A DNA stretch of 64,000 nt. Source: Faecalispora sporosphaeroides DSM 1294 (GTDB lineage: Bacteria; Bacillota; Clostridia; Oscillospirales; Acutalibacteraceae). The position numbers and the translations under genes are program-made. The first letter of the stretch is position 1, and every line of letters begins with the position of its first letter. Shown here one piece after another: positions 1-8,093 of the stretch. Location of the stretch: positions 126,728-190,727 of the forward strand of contig KB911069.1 in the NCBI GenBank assembly GCA_000383295.1, read 5' to 3'. The notes beneath the pieces were generated by a model. The model did not search any database. It saw only the letters and a list, made by a program, of their open reading frames with translations, and had not been told where the DNA came from.

Positions 1-96
1 GCCAAATCCTACCGTAGCCGTTCCTGCAGTACCAATTACGTTAAAGAGTGTGGTTCCGGGCGCAATTGTTCCCGTGGGGCCAGTGGGGCCGGTGGC
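1..96 (-). pseudogene. 3' part of a collagen-like gene, separated from its start
   Basis: Read on the minus strand, this stretch encodes Gly-X-Y repeats ([10 protein letters not shown]) and then a non-collagen tail beginning IAPGTTLFNV, and it runs off the window edge. No start codon or ribosome binding site precedes it: in the same frame a TGA lies just upstream, inside the neighbouring element. The frame is the same as that of the collagen-like 5' part at 11487-11930, and joining the two across the shared TGCA gives one open frame. The simplest reading is that this is the distal part of that gene, cut off by an insertion. A separate collagen-like gene that decayed at its 5' end is the alternative. 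At the join the Gly-X-Y register would slip by one residue. Confidence 0.6.
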
Positions 97-116
97 TGCA
101 TTACAAATAGGTCAAA
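81..116. other. Putative attL junction
   Basis: Collagen-coding sequence ends at the TGCA of 97-100 and AT-rich element sequence follows. The TGCA is shared with the right junction. Serine recombinases exchange strands within a 2-bp core, so the true crossover would be two adjacent bases inside this tetramer. Confidence 0.55.
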
Positions 117-330
117 TTAAAAAAACTTCATAAACGGCAGGCGGCGGTACGTTTGAAAAAATTTTGCAGTCGCATGGAACGCGGCAGGCAGCAAATTCCG
201 TTTGTATGGGAAAGTCCCTGGAATTTATAAATTGGTTTATGTTCAATAAAAAACAATAAGCCGCCAGGTAAGAAAGATATACTTTGTATAAATGCATAAA
301 ATATAGATAAAAATATATCTATATTTTTCA

Positions 331-359
331 TTGAAAATTGTATTATCTTATGATATTAT
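331..359 (+). promoter_or_regulatory. Sigma-A promoter of the catabolic operon
   Basis: TTGAAA at 331-336, a 17-bp spacer and TATTAT at 354-359, with TG at 351-352 forming an extended -10. Transcription would start near 366, upstream of both LacI-type palindromes, so a bound repressor would block the polymerase. The rest of 101-511 holds no gene that I can support. Confidence 0.7.
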
Positions 360-388
360 ACTAAAAACAAATTTTGTTTTGTACAAAT

Positions 389-402
389 AGAAAACGTTTT
401 CT
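389..402. promoter_or_regulatory. LacI-family operator 1
   Basis: A perfect 14-bp palindrome AGAAAACGTTTTCT with the central CG typical of LacI/PurR-family operators. It lies about 23 bp after the predicted start of transcription. It shares its core with operator 2, centred 75 bp downstream. Confidence 0.65.
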
Positions 403-460
403 TTTAGTTCTAATGACTGTCAGTGGATGGAGCCAAGCGCTCTGATTTATTTTTTATACA

Positions 461-480
461 GATAGAAAACGTTTTCTATC
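461..480. promoter_or_regulatory. LacI-family operator 2
   Basis: A perfect 20-bp palindrome, GATAGAAAACGTTTTCTATC, between the promoter and the regulator's start codon. The 75-bp spacing from operator 1 is about seven helical turns, which would allow looping by a tetramer or side-by-side binding. It lacks the TG...CA ends of a CcpA cre site, so it probably belongs to the adjacent regulator. Confidence 0.68.
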
Positions 481-511
481 TTTTCCGGGCTTTCCCGAAA
501 GGAGTTCTCTA

Positions 512-2344
512 ATGAAAAAATCATCCAATCAAAACGCACGCCGACCGACCATATTAGACATTGCACGGCTGGCGCAGGCTTCCCCTGCGACGGTTTCCAG
601 AGTGCTGAACGATGCGGACTATCCTGTTACGGAAGAGCTGCGCGAACGGGTGCGCAGCGCTGCCAGACAACTCAATTATCAGCCGAATATTTTCAGTCAG
701 ATGCTCAAAGGGGTTTCCAGCCGCGAGATAGGCATCATTGTTCCCGACCTGATCAACCCGTTCTACGCGCAGCTGGTCTCTGCGGTTGCAAAGCAGTGCG
801 TGATTCACGGATTCGCGCCAATTGTCTGCTGCTCCTACGACAGCCCGCAGCTGGAGGATCGGCAGATCGATATTCTGCTGCGTCAGCAGGTGGCGGGTAT
901 TTTGCTGTCCTCCATCAACGACAGTGACGATTCGCTGAAAAAGCTCGTCGGCCCCGGCGCGCCGCCTTTGATTTTGTTTGACCAAAGCCATGAGGGCTTT
1001 ATAGGGAACAGCGTTTCCTTCGATTTTTTTAAGGGTGGGTACATGGCCGCCCAGTACCTGATCCAATGCGGGCACCGAAACATTGCGTTTATGAGTCATC
1101 CGCTCACCCGCAGCAGCCGCAAGCAGATTTTCGACGGTTACTGCCGCGCCCTTTCTGAGGCCGGCATCGAAATCAAAAAGGAAATGGTGCTCATCCGCCC
1201 CGCAAAGCAGAATACGGAGAGCGATGTCGATTTCGATAACGGCAAGGCCTTGGCACAAATGCTGCTGGGATGCTCCTGTCTGCCGGACGCCGTGATGGCG
1301 ATCAACGATATCACCGCCATCGGTATCATCGATTTGCTTTCCCAGCACGGCGTCAAGGTGCCCCGCGATCTATCGGTCATCGGGTTCGACAACATCCCCA
1401 TGTCGGCCATGATCAGCCCGCCGCTGACCACGATTCACCAGCCGGCGCTCGAAACCGGCCGTGCAGCGGCAGATATGCTGTTCGCGCACATTGCAAATCC
1501 GAAACTAAATTCGACGCAAATCATGATTCAGCCCGAACTGGTGCTTCGCCAGTCGGTCAGAAAAAACAAAAATGCGATAAAAGGAGATCAGATCATGCAT
1601 ACCAGGTATGAAGAAGTAGAGCTTCAGATTTTTGAAAGCAGAGAGGAAATGGGCAGAGCCGCGGCTCAGGACGCTGCGGATACCATCCGCGACATTCTGG
1701 AGCACAAAGCTGCCGTCAACTGCATTTTTGCCGCTGCCCCTTCCCAGAATGAGTTCCTTGACGCGTTCGTACAACAGAAGCTTCCTTGGGAGCGCATCAA
1801 CGCGTTTCATATGGACGAATATGTCGGTCTTCCTCTCGGCAGCCCGCAGTCGTTCAACGGTTTTCTCAGCCGGTCGATTTTTGACCGCGTTCCGTTCGGC
1901 TCCGTTCACCTGATCAACGGCGCGGCGGATCCCCAGCAGGAATGCGCGCGCTACGGCGAGCTTCTGGAAAAAAATCCTCCCGACGTGGTGTTCCTCGGCA
2001 TCGGAGAAAACGGCCATATCGCGTTTAACGACCCCGCTGTCGCGGATTTTCACGATACGAAAAAAATCAAGGTGGTTCAGCTGGATATTGCCTGCCGTAT
2101 GCAGCAGGTTCACGACGAGTGCTTCGCTTCTCTTGATCTGGTGCCCAAAGAAGCGCTCACCCTGACTGTTCCCATGTTGATCAGTGCGCCCTACCTGTTC
2201 TGCATTGTGCCGGGTGAGCGTAAAGCCGGCGCGACTGCCGCCGCGCTTACCGGGGAAATCAGCGAAGCCTGCCCTGCCAGCATCCTCAGAACCAAAAAAG
2301 GCTGCCGCATGTACATTGACCGCGACTGCGCCGTTAAGCTTTGA
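512..2344 (+). CDS. LacI-family regulator read through into a NagB-like glucosamine-6-phosphate deaminase
   Basis: Residues 1-345 are a LacI-type regulator: an N-terminal helix-turn-helix (DIARLAQASPATVSRVLN) and a periplasmic-binding-like sensor domain. Residues 362-610 are a NagB/6-phosphogluconolactonase-fold domain with FHMDEY and LGIGENGHIAFNDP. NagB converts glucosamine-6-phosphate to fructose-6-phosphate and ammonia. Compared with the E. coli motif DGHIAFNEP, this one reads NGHIAFNDP, so two catalytic acids differ and the exact substrate is open. The fusion is suspicious. A ribosome binding site (AAGGAG, 1581-1586) stands 8 nt before an in-frame ATG at 1595, and removing one A from the A6 run at 1561-1566 would end the regulator at a TAA just before that site. 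Two separate genes, lacI-type and nagB-type, are therefore likely. The start at 512 has GGAG upstream. Confidence 0.85.
   Translation: MKKSSNQNARRPTILDIARLAQASPATVSRVLNDADYPVTEELRERVRSAARQLNYQPNIFSQMLKGVSSREIGIIVPDLINPFYAQLVSAVAKQCVIHGFAPIVCCSYDSPQLEDRQIDILLRQQVAGILLSSINDSDDSLKKLVGPGAPPLILFDQSHEGFIGNSVSFDFFKGGYMAAQYLIQCGHRNIAFMSHPLTRSSRKQIFDGYCRALSEAGIEIKKEMVLIRPAKQNTESDVDFDNGKALAQMLLGCSCLPDAVMAINDITAIGIIDLLSQHGVKVPRDLSVIGFDNIPMSAMISPPLTTIHQPALETGRAAADMLFAHIANPKLNSTQIMIQPELVLRQSVRKNKNAIKGDQIMHTRYEEVELQIFESREEMGRAAAQDAADTIRDILEHKAAVNCIFAAAPSQNEFLDAFVQQKLPWERINAFHMDEYVGLPLGSPQSFNGFLSRSIFDRVPFGSVHLINGAADPQQECARYGELLEKNPPDVVFLGIGENGHIAFNDPAVADFHDTKKIKVVQLDIACRMQQVHDECFASLDLVPKEALTLTVPMLISAPYLFCIVPGERKAGATAAALTGEISEACPASILRTKKGCRMYIDRDCAVKL
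1581..1597 (+). promoter_or_regulatory. Internal ribosome binding site and start of the NagB-like part
   Basis: AAGGAG at 1581-1586 with 8-nt spacing to ATG 1595-1597, in frame with the long fusion. Translation from here gives a 249-residue protein, the usual length of a stand-alone NagB, so free enzyme may be made whatever the status of the upstream frame. Confidence 0.7.
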
Positions 2345-2395
2345 CGCGAAGCGTATACCAAACAAAGGCACACAGCAGGAAAGAGGGAGAACAAC

Positions 2396-3187
2396 ATGAA
2401 GTGGAGAAGCTCCAACGTATGGTATTTGGCGGGCATCGGCATTCCTCTAGTCAGTATCGCCGTTTTGGGAGTTAAGGCGGTCTGGCCCTCAATCTGGGGC
2501 AGCGCTGCCACCCTTGTCGTCACGGTGCTGCTGCTCAGGGCACTGATCGGCAAAATTCGGTTTATTCCACATCCCTTTGCACAGTATGGCGAGCTCGAAC
2601 CGCTGGAGCTTGATTTGCCCGGGGACCCGGGAATCGATCTCTATACAAGCAGATCCATGTGCCGGTATGATTTTGTTCTGCGCATCGTCGAGTTCCTTTC
2701 GCCGTTTTCCTTCGAGGGCGGCCGCCCCAAGGTCGTCATCAATCCCCGTCTGCTGGAAGAAAAGGGCGAGAGGTTTATGCAGATTGCCGTGATGCGCGAG
2801 GTGGAGCGTTACCGCAGAAATTATCAGGCTGTTACTATTTTGCGGCTGGTGCTGCCGTTGTTTGCCTTCGCGATTGCCGTCTTGACTGTTTTTGCGTTTG
2901 ATATTCCGCTCACCGAGCGTTTGGGCGCCTTTTGGGTACAGTTTGCAATGCCGTTCCTGTGTACCATCTTGCTGGGTTTGCACCTGTTTTTCTGGAACAG
3001 GCGTATCTCCGCGATGGATGCGGAATTGGATTTGTTTTTAACGTCCGTTTTTGCTGTTGAGGACGTTAAGCGATATATCATCAGTGTGGGCGAATTGGAG
3101 AGGGGGTATGAAAAGTCCAAGGCCGGCGCACTGAACCAGCATTACATAAACACGCGGCTCAAACAGCTGGAAAATCACAAAACTTAA
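2396..3187 (+). CDS. Membrane protein resembling a catalytically dead M48 metallopeptidase
   Basis: This 263-residue protein has two hydrophobic segments near the N-terminus (about 8-28 and 33-50) and two more at about 147-170 and 180-200. The middle part, VVINPRLLEEKGERF followed by MREVERYRRN, matches the place of the HExxH zinc helix in M48 (HtpX-like) peptidases, but reads REVER at 134-138, so no zinc site is visible. I infer a degenerate M48-like protein with no proteolytic activity. It lies 51 bp after the NagB-like part and 21 bp before the symporter, so it is co-transcribed and may serve the transporter. The ribosome binding site is an A/G-rich run ending in GGGAGA. The family assignment is tentative. 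Confidence 0.6.
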   Translation: MKWRSSNVWYLAGIGIPLVSIAVLGVKAVWPSIWGSAATLVVTVLLLRALIGKIRFIPHPFAQYGELEPLELDLPGDPGIDLYTSRSMCRYDFVLRIVEFLSPFSFEGGRPKVVINPRLLEEKGERFMQIAVMREVERYRRNYQAVTILRLVLPLFAFAIAVLTVFAFDIPLTERLGAFWVQFAMPFLCTILLGLHLFFWNRRISAMDAELDLFLTSVFAVEDVKRYIISVGELERGYEKSKAGALNQHYINTRLKQLENHKT

Positions 3188-3208
3188 TATGAGAGGGGAT
3201 TGTACTGA

Positions 3209-4726
3209 ATGAATGTAGGGCACATGGAGCGTTGGGATTATATCACTCTGGCGCTCTTCTTCCTGGTCATCATCGGCATTGGCATCTGGTCTAAGCGTTC
3301 GATCAAAAGCTCGGAGGATTTTTACGTGGGAGGCGGAAAAATCCCATGGTGGCTGTCGGGCGTTTCCCATCACGTATCCGGATATTCCGGCGTTGTATTC
3401 GTTGGATACGCCGGTATCGCGTATGCGCACGGCACATCGATCTATTTTTGGTGGGCGGTCAACATCGCACTGGCAACCGCGCTCGGCGCAGTTACACTCG
3501 CACCCAGATGGCCCCGCCTGCGCCGCGCACTGGGGATCCAGTCGCCGACAGAGTACCTGAAAATGCGCTATAACACCGCCGCACAGCTGATCGTTGCGAC
3601 CTCTGGCGTGATCGTAAAGCTGCTGGACGTGGGTGCGAAATGGGCGTCCCTCGGCATCCTGCTGCACGGCTTTACCGGTCTCCCGATTTGGCTGGGCATC
3701 ATCATCGGCAGCCTTGCCTCCATGATCTATGTATCCATCGGCGGCCTGATTGCAGACCTGCTCACAGACTTTGTGCAGTTTGGCGTCAACCTTCTGGCCG
3801 GGCTGCTGCTGTTCTTCTCTGTGCTGAATCACCTTGGCGAATATGGCCTGACTCTGACTTCCGTGTTCTCCGCTCTGCCGGCAAGCAGTGTCACGGTCTT
3901 TAACGAAGGCCGTGGGCAGGGCTCCCTGTCCTGGACGCTTCTGTATTTCTTCGTCGTATACTTTAGCTATAACGGCGGCACATGGAACCTTGCGGCACGT
4001 TTTATCTCCACCGAGGATGACCATCAGGCGAAAAAGGCGGCTTTCCTGTCCTCCGCGCTCTACCTGATCTGGCCGCTGATCCTGTTCTTCCCGATGTGGT
4101 GCGGCCCGATCCTGTTCCCCGGCTGGACACAGGTCGAGGCGGAAGCATCCCTGTACGCGAGCCTTGCGGGCAGATTCCTCCCGGTTGGTCTTGTCGGCCT
4201 TGTGCTTGCTGCAATGTTCGCACAGACCATGTCTATGTGCAACTCGGATATGAACACCATTTCCGCGGTCATCACACGCGATATCCTGACCAAAATTAAG
4301 CCCTCGCTGAGTAAGCTGGGGGACAGCGAATCCCTGAAGCTTGCCCGTGCAACAACGATTGCTTTCACCGCCGGCACAGTCGTTATCGGTCTGCTTCGCG
4401 ATCAGCTCGGCGGCGTAACCGGCATCATCCTCACCTGGTTTGCGGCGCTGCTCGGGCCCACCGCCATCCCGCTGCTGTTCGGTCTGCTCCCGCAGTTTAA
4501 ATACTGCGACAGCAAGGCGGCCATCGCCTCTATGATCGGCGGTCTGGGTGTGTTCGTCGTCACCAAGATGGGCGTGCAGCTGTCTACCGATGTGGCGCTG
4601 ATTGCTCCGCTGCTGACCTCATTCATCATCTTCCTGGGCGTCGGACTGTATAACCAGTATGTGAAGAAGATCGAGATCGACCCGCAGATTGAAGATTTGA
4701 TGGTGAAATTGGAGAGTACAAAATGA
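3209..4726 (+). CDS. Sodium:solute symporter (SSS family)
   Basis: A 505-residue protein of about 13 transmembrane helices of the SSS family, which uses the sodium gradient to import sugars, sialic acid, amino acids and other solutes. The SSS hallmarks are visible at the start: an SSEDFYVGGGKIPWW segment after the first helix and GYSGVVFVGYAG in helix 2. The neighbours (epimerase, NagA, NagB-like) suggest that an N-acylated amino sugar or sialic-acid-like compound is carried. Its stop codon overlaps the epimerase start by 4 bp (ATGA), which argues for coupled translation. ATG 3209 was kept because GAGGGG precedes it; ATG 3224 is a possible second start. Sugar specificity cannot be read from sequence. 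Confidence 0.88.
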   Translation: MNVGHMERWDYITLALFFLVIIGIGIWSKRSIKSSEDFYVGGGKIPWWLSGVSHHVSGYSGVVFVGYAGIAYAHGTSIYFWWAVNIALATALGAVTLAPRWPRLRRALGIQSPTEYLKMRYNTAAQLIVATSGVIVKLLDVGAKWASLGILLHGFTGLPIWLGIIIGSLASMIYVSIGGLIADLLTDFVQFGVNLLAGLLLFFSVLNHLGEYGLTLTSVFSALPASSVTVFNEGRGQGSLSWTLLYFFVVYFSYNGGTWNLAARFISTEDDHQAKKAAFLSSALYLIWPLILFFPMWCGPILFPGWTQVEAEASLYASLAGRFLPVGLVGLVLAAMFAQTMSMCNSDMNTISAVITRDILTKIKPSLSKLGDSESLKLARATTIAFTAGTVVIGLLRDQLGGVTGIILTWFAALLGPTAIPLLFGLLPQFKYCDSKAAIASMIGGLGVFVVTKMGVQLSTDVALIAPLLTSFIIFLGVGLYNQYVKKIEIDPQIEDLMVKLESTK

Positions 4727-5961
4727 ATCAGAAACAGCTTTTTACCCAGTATGTTGATCTGATTCAGGATGATTTTGTCCCCTACTGGAATCGCTTTTAC
4801 GATGAAGAAAAGGGCGGCATCCTCAACTGCATCAACAATGAGGGGGATCGAAAACTCAGCGACAATAAATTCACGTGGTCCGAGGGGCGGTACCTGTGGA
4901 TACTTGGGCGCCTGTACGAGCTCAAACAGCAGGGCGTTCTGCCGAAGCTGGACGAGGAGGGCCTGCTGCGGCAGATGCAGGGCACCTACGACTTTCTGAC
5001 CCAGCATTCCATTTATGGCGACAACATCTGCTGCTATCTGCTGGACCGCGACGGGAATAAGCTTGAGGACAAACGAACCGGACGGTACGACGCAAGCATC
5101 TTTGCGGATTGCTTTGCGCTGATCGGAATGGCGCAATATACAAAAGCCGCCAGGCAGAAAGAAAACCTGACGGCAGTAGAAGCACTGTATGAAAGCATTG
5201 TCGCGCGGATCGAAAGCGGGGAGTTTCTGACCGAGCCGTACCCGATCCCCGAGGGATACCGTGTGCATTCCATCCCGATGATCATGGTCAATACCACTTA
5301 CGAATACATCAAAATGCGCGAACGCTTTGCCCTGCCCTGTGAGCAGCAGATTGCCTATGGACTGGAAAAGGTGCGCAGCATTCTCGAAGACCTGTACCGC
5401 GGCGGCTACATCCGAGAGCATGTCTCTACCGACGAAAACTACGAAGCCCGCCTGCTCGACCGCCATGTCAACCCCGGGCATACGCTGGAGGACATGTGGT
5501 TCTGCGCAGAATTTCTGAAGGATTACGGCGATCTTCCGGCGTATCTGCCCCGCATTCTGGAGCTGGCGCGAGGTGCCTTCGACATCGGCTGGGATCCCGA
5601 ATATGGTGGTTTGCTGCGGTTTGTCGACCGTACCGGAGGAGCACCCAAGGGTGTATCGGGCAACAGCGATTTTGAACGCCTGATTCAGGACACATGGGAC
5701 ATGAAGCTCTGGTGGCCGCATTCCGAAGTCTTGTATGTATTTCTCTACTTGTATTCGCTTTCCGGCGAGCAGGACCTGCTGGAGCGGTATGAAAAAGCCA
5801 GCGCGTATGTATTCTCCACTTTTCCAAACAAGGAGCTGGGGGAGTGGATTCAAATTCGCAAACGCGACGGCACTCCCGAGCAAAAACTGGTGGCGCTTCC
5901 GGTCAAGGATCCGTTCCACATTCTTCGCAACTTCATTAAGATCGTTGAACTGTACCGGTGA
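4723..5961 (+). CDS. N-acylglucosamine 2-epimerase (AGE) family protein
   Basis: A 412-residue (alpha/alpha)6-barrel protein of the AGE/cellobiose 2-epimerase superfamily. The family signatures are visible: WSEGRYLWILGRLY near residue 50, NPGHTLEDMWF near 250 and MKLWWPHSEVLY near 327, which carry the histidines thought to move the proton at C2. In this setting it could interconvert N-acetylmannosamine and N-acetylglucosamine or a related 2-acylamino sugar. Cellobiose or mannose epimerisation is less likely given NagA and the NagB-like protein next to it. The gene overlaps the symporter by 4 bp and is followed by a strong hairpin. Confidence 0.85.
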   Translation: MNQKQLFTQYVDLIQDDFVPYWNRFYDEEKGGILNCINNEGDRKLSDNKFTWSEGRYLWILGRLYELKQQGVLPKLDEEGLLRQMQGTYDFLTQHSIYGDNICCYLLDRDGNKLEDKRTGRYDASIFADCFALIGMAQYTKAARQKENLTAVEALYESIVARIESGEFLTEPYPIPEGYRVHSIPMIMVNTTYEYIKMRERFALPCEQQIAYGLEKVRSILEDLYRGGYIREHVSTDENYEARLLDRHVNPGHTLEDMWFCAEFLKDYGDLPAYLPRILELARGAFDIGWDPEYGGLLRFVDRTGGAPKGVSGNSDFERLIQDTWDMKLWWPHSEVLYVFLYLYSLSGEQDLLERYEKASAYVFSTFPNKELGEWIQIRKRDGTPEQKLVALPVKDPFHILRNFIKIVELYR

Positions 5962-5969
5962 TCTTGCAC

Positions 5970-5999
5970 GGCCACCCCGTGCTGCAACACGGGGTGGCC
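5970..5999 (+). terminator. Intergenic hairpin after the epimerase gene
   Basis: A perfect 12-bp GC-rich stem (5970-5981 with 5988-5999) around the loop CTGCAA. No good U-tract follows, so it may be a partial terminator or an RNA-processing/stability element that lowers expression of the four downstream genes. Confidence 0.45.
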
Positions 6000-6042
6000 C
6001 ACATCGCCGTTTCTTTCAGCCAAACAATGGGAGGGACCCTAT

Positions 6043-7296
6043 ATGCAGCTTGGAACTGCAAAACTGACCATTACGCCGCCGATGCCTGTGCGTCTGTGCG
6101 GATATGCGACGCGTACAACCTTGTTTGAACAGGTAAAAGAAGACATTTTCGTTCGCGTTCAGCTTCACCGCTGCGGGCAGGAACAGCTTCTGTTCATTTA
6201 CGGCGATCTTTTGTGGTGGGGTTCGGATTTTGTCGCGCAGACACGCGAAAAAATCTCGTCCACCTACGAAATCGCGCAGGAACAAATTTTCTTTGTCGCA
6301 TCGCATAACCACTCCGGCCCGCCCACCTGCGACCTGTTCGCACCGTCTTTGGAAACTTACTCCCCCGCCTATGCACAGTTCCTGCAAGAACGTGTGCTTG
6401 AGGCGGTCGCGCTCGCACAGAAAGACATGGAACCCGTGCAGGCATACCGGCACAACGGCAGCGCTGCGTTCAATGTGTTCCGCCGTGTTCTGGAAAACGG
6501 CGCAATCCAAATGAAGCCCAACTATCAGGTTCCCGCCGACCACACGCTGACGATTCTGGCGCTGCGCCGAGCGGACGGCAGCCTGAAGGGCGCCATGATC
6601 CATTATCCGTGCCACGCGAACATTTCCAATGAAAACGCCGTGCAGCCCGATTATCCAGGCGCCGCGCTGCGTATGCTCGACGACGCGTTTTCCGGCAGCA
6701 TGTCCATCTTTTTGCAGGGCTGTACTGCCGATCTGCGCCCCAACAGTGTTCTGGGCCAGCGTTTCGTATCCGCAGGCTACGACAAAGTGCTTGTATTCGC
6801 CGAAGATTTTGCGAATGCCTGCCGGGACCTGCTCAGCCTGAAAGCTGAGATGATTATACCACGGTTCAACGTTCAAAAGCAACTGCTGCAGCTGCCCTTG
6901 GAGGGGGTGCTGCCCGCGCGGGAGCTGGAGGAGCGCGCCAAAACCGCGCAGGGTGTGCAGCTGGAATGGGCGCAGACGGTTTTAATGAAGAACAATCGTC
7001 CCAGCGAGCAGCTGGAGCTTTCCAGAATCGAATACGGCGATCGCCTGCGCTTTTACACCTTCAGCGCAGAGGTCTCTCAGTATTATGCCGCTTACGCGCG
7101 CGAGGTAGACCCTTATGCCGTGTGCGTCGCGTATACCAATGGGATGATCGGGTACCTGAGCACCGCGCAGCAGATCGAACAGGGCGGCTATGAGCCGGTT
7201 GAATCCGCGCTTTATTTTGCGCTGGCGGGAACCTATTCACCGAAAATCGAAGCCATCATCCATGCGGCCGTCGCATCGGCTGCGCAATCAGAATAA
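6043..7296 (+). CDS. Cytoplasmic neutral/alkaline ceramidase-like amidohydrolase
   Basis: The 417 residues match the N-terminal catalytic domain of neutral/alkaline non-lysosomal ceramidases, zinc amidases that cut an N-acyl bond. Visible motifs are SHNHSGP at 87-93 (the zinc-binding histidine motif), HYPCHANIS at 187-195, DYPGAA at 203-208 and QGCTADLRPN at 225-234. There is no signal peptide, unlike secreted ceramidases, and the protein is shorter than full-length family members, so a small cytoplasmic N-acylated substrate is more likely than a lipid. Its place between the AGE-family and SIS-domain genes suggests it deacylates an amino sugar or a conjugate before or alongside NagA. Substrate unknown. 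The start is preceded by GGGAGG. Confidence 0.8.
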   Translation: MQLGTAKLTITPPMPVRLCGYATRTTLFEQVKEDIFVRVQLHRCGQEQLLFIYGDLLWWGSDFVAQTREKISSTYEIAQEQIFFVASHNHSGPPTCDLFAPSLETYSPAYAQFLQERVLEAVALAQKDMEPVQAYRHNGSAAFNVFRRVLENGAIQMKPNYQVPADHTLTILALRRADGSLKGAMIHYPCHANISNENAVQPDYPGAALRMLDDAFSGSMSIFLQGCTADLRPNSVLGQRFVSAGYDKVLVFAEDFANACRDLLSLKAEMIIPRFNVQKQLLQLPLEGVLPARELEERAKTAQGVQLEWAQTVLMKNNRPSEQLELSRIEYGDRLRFYTFSAEVSQYYAAYAREVDPYAVCVAYTNGMIGYLSTAQQIEQGGYEPVESALYFALAGTYSPKIEAIIHAAVASAAQSE

Positions 7297-7308
7297 GGAG
7301 GCATTCTC

Positions 7309-8070
7309 ATGCAAGAAGGCACTGTCATGGACCTTTACTTAAAAGAAGTATTCGGAATCATTCAGGACATACACGACCATGAAAAGGAGCATATCCTCGC
7401 CGCGGCGCATGTGATGGCAGAGCAGATCAAAAAGGACCGCCTGATCTACATTTTCGGGCCGGGCGGCCATTCCAACCTCGCCGCCATGGAAATTTTTTTC
7501 CGCGCGGGCGGGCTGATGCATGTAAGCGCGATGCTCAATCAGGACACCATGCTCTCCTGCGGCGCGCTTAAATCGATGCAGACCGAGCGCCTGCCCGGAT
7601 TTGGCCGCATTATCGTCAATGACTATCGCATCGGTGAGGGCGATCTACTGATCGTCGTCAACGCTTACGGCATCAATTCCGCGACGATCGACGCCGCTCT
7701 TCAGGCAAAGGAAAACGGGGCGGTCGTCATCGGTGTCAGCTCCCACGAACATGCTGAAAACTGCCCCAAGGATCATCCCGCGCGGCATCCGTCCAAGAAA
7801 AATCTACACGAGGTCGCTGATTACACGGTGGACTGCAAAGTTAGGCTGGGCGACGCGGTCATCGAGCTTCCGGGTTTTGAGCAGAAGATCGGTGCACTGA
7901 GCACGTTTGCCAACGCCTATGTACTCAACAGCATGGTGATCGAGACGATCAACATCCTGAACAACGAAGGCATCAAGCCGCCGGTCTGGATGAGCGGCAA
8001 CGCTCCCGGCGGGGACGAATGGAACAATCGCTTTATGCAGGGCTTCCGCGACAAAATCCGCTGCCTGTAA
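7309..8070 (+). CDS. SIS-domain sugar isomerase-like protein (UPF0309 type)
   Basis: A 253-residue protein with a SIS (sugar isomerase) fold. IYIFGPGGHSNLAAMEIFF near residues 46-64 is the phosphosugar-binding loop, and VIGVSSHEH near 144 is the second conserved strand. Proteins of this type bind phosphosugars as isomerases, etherases or regulators. It is shorter than MurQ (about 300 residues), so a MurNAc-6-phosphate etherase role is possible but unsupported. It follows the ceramidase-like gene by 12 bp with an excellent AAGGAGG, which fixes the start at 7309 rather than 7327. Confidence 0.8.
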   Translation: MQEGTVMDLYLKEVFGIIQDIHDHEKEHILAAAHVMAEQIKKDRLIYIFGPGGHSNLAAMEIFFRAGGLMHVSAMLNQDTMLSCGALKSMQTERLPGFGRIIVNDYRIGEGDLLIVVNAYGINSATIDAALQAKENGAVVIGVSSHEHAENCPKDHPARHPSKKNLHEVADYTVDCKVRLGDAVIELPGFEQKIGALSTFANAYVLNSMVIETINILNNEGIKPPVWMSGNAPGGDEWNNRFMQGFRDKIRCL

Positions 8071-8093
8071 TGTATTTAAAGGAAGGGATCTCA

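Noticed and set aside
389-480. CcpA cre sites
   Set aside because: The palindromes have AG...CT ends in place of the TG...CA ends of cre; they fit the adjacent LacI-type regulator better.
4402-5919. A 505-residue minus-strand open frame across the symporter and epimerase genes
   Set aside because: Its sequence resembles no family and it is antisense to two well-supported genes; long shadow frames are common in GC-rich coding DNA.
7309-8070. MurQ-type MurNAc-6-phosphate etherase
   Set aside because: The protein is shorter than MurQ and I see no clear MurQ-specific motif; left as a SIS-domain protein.
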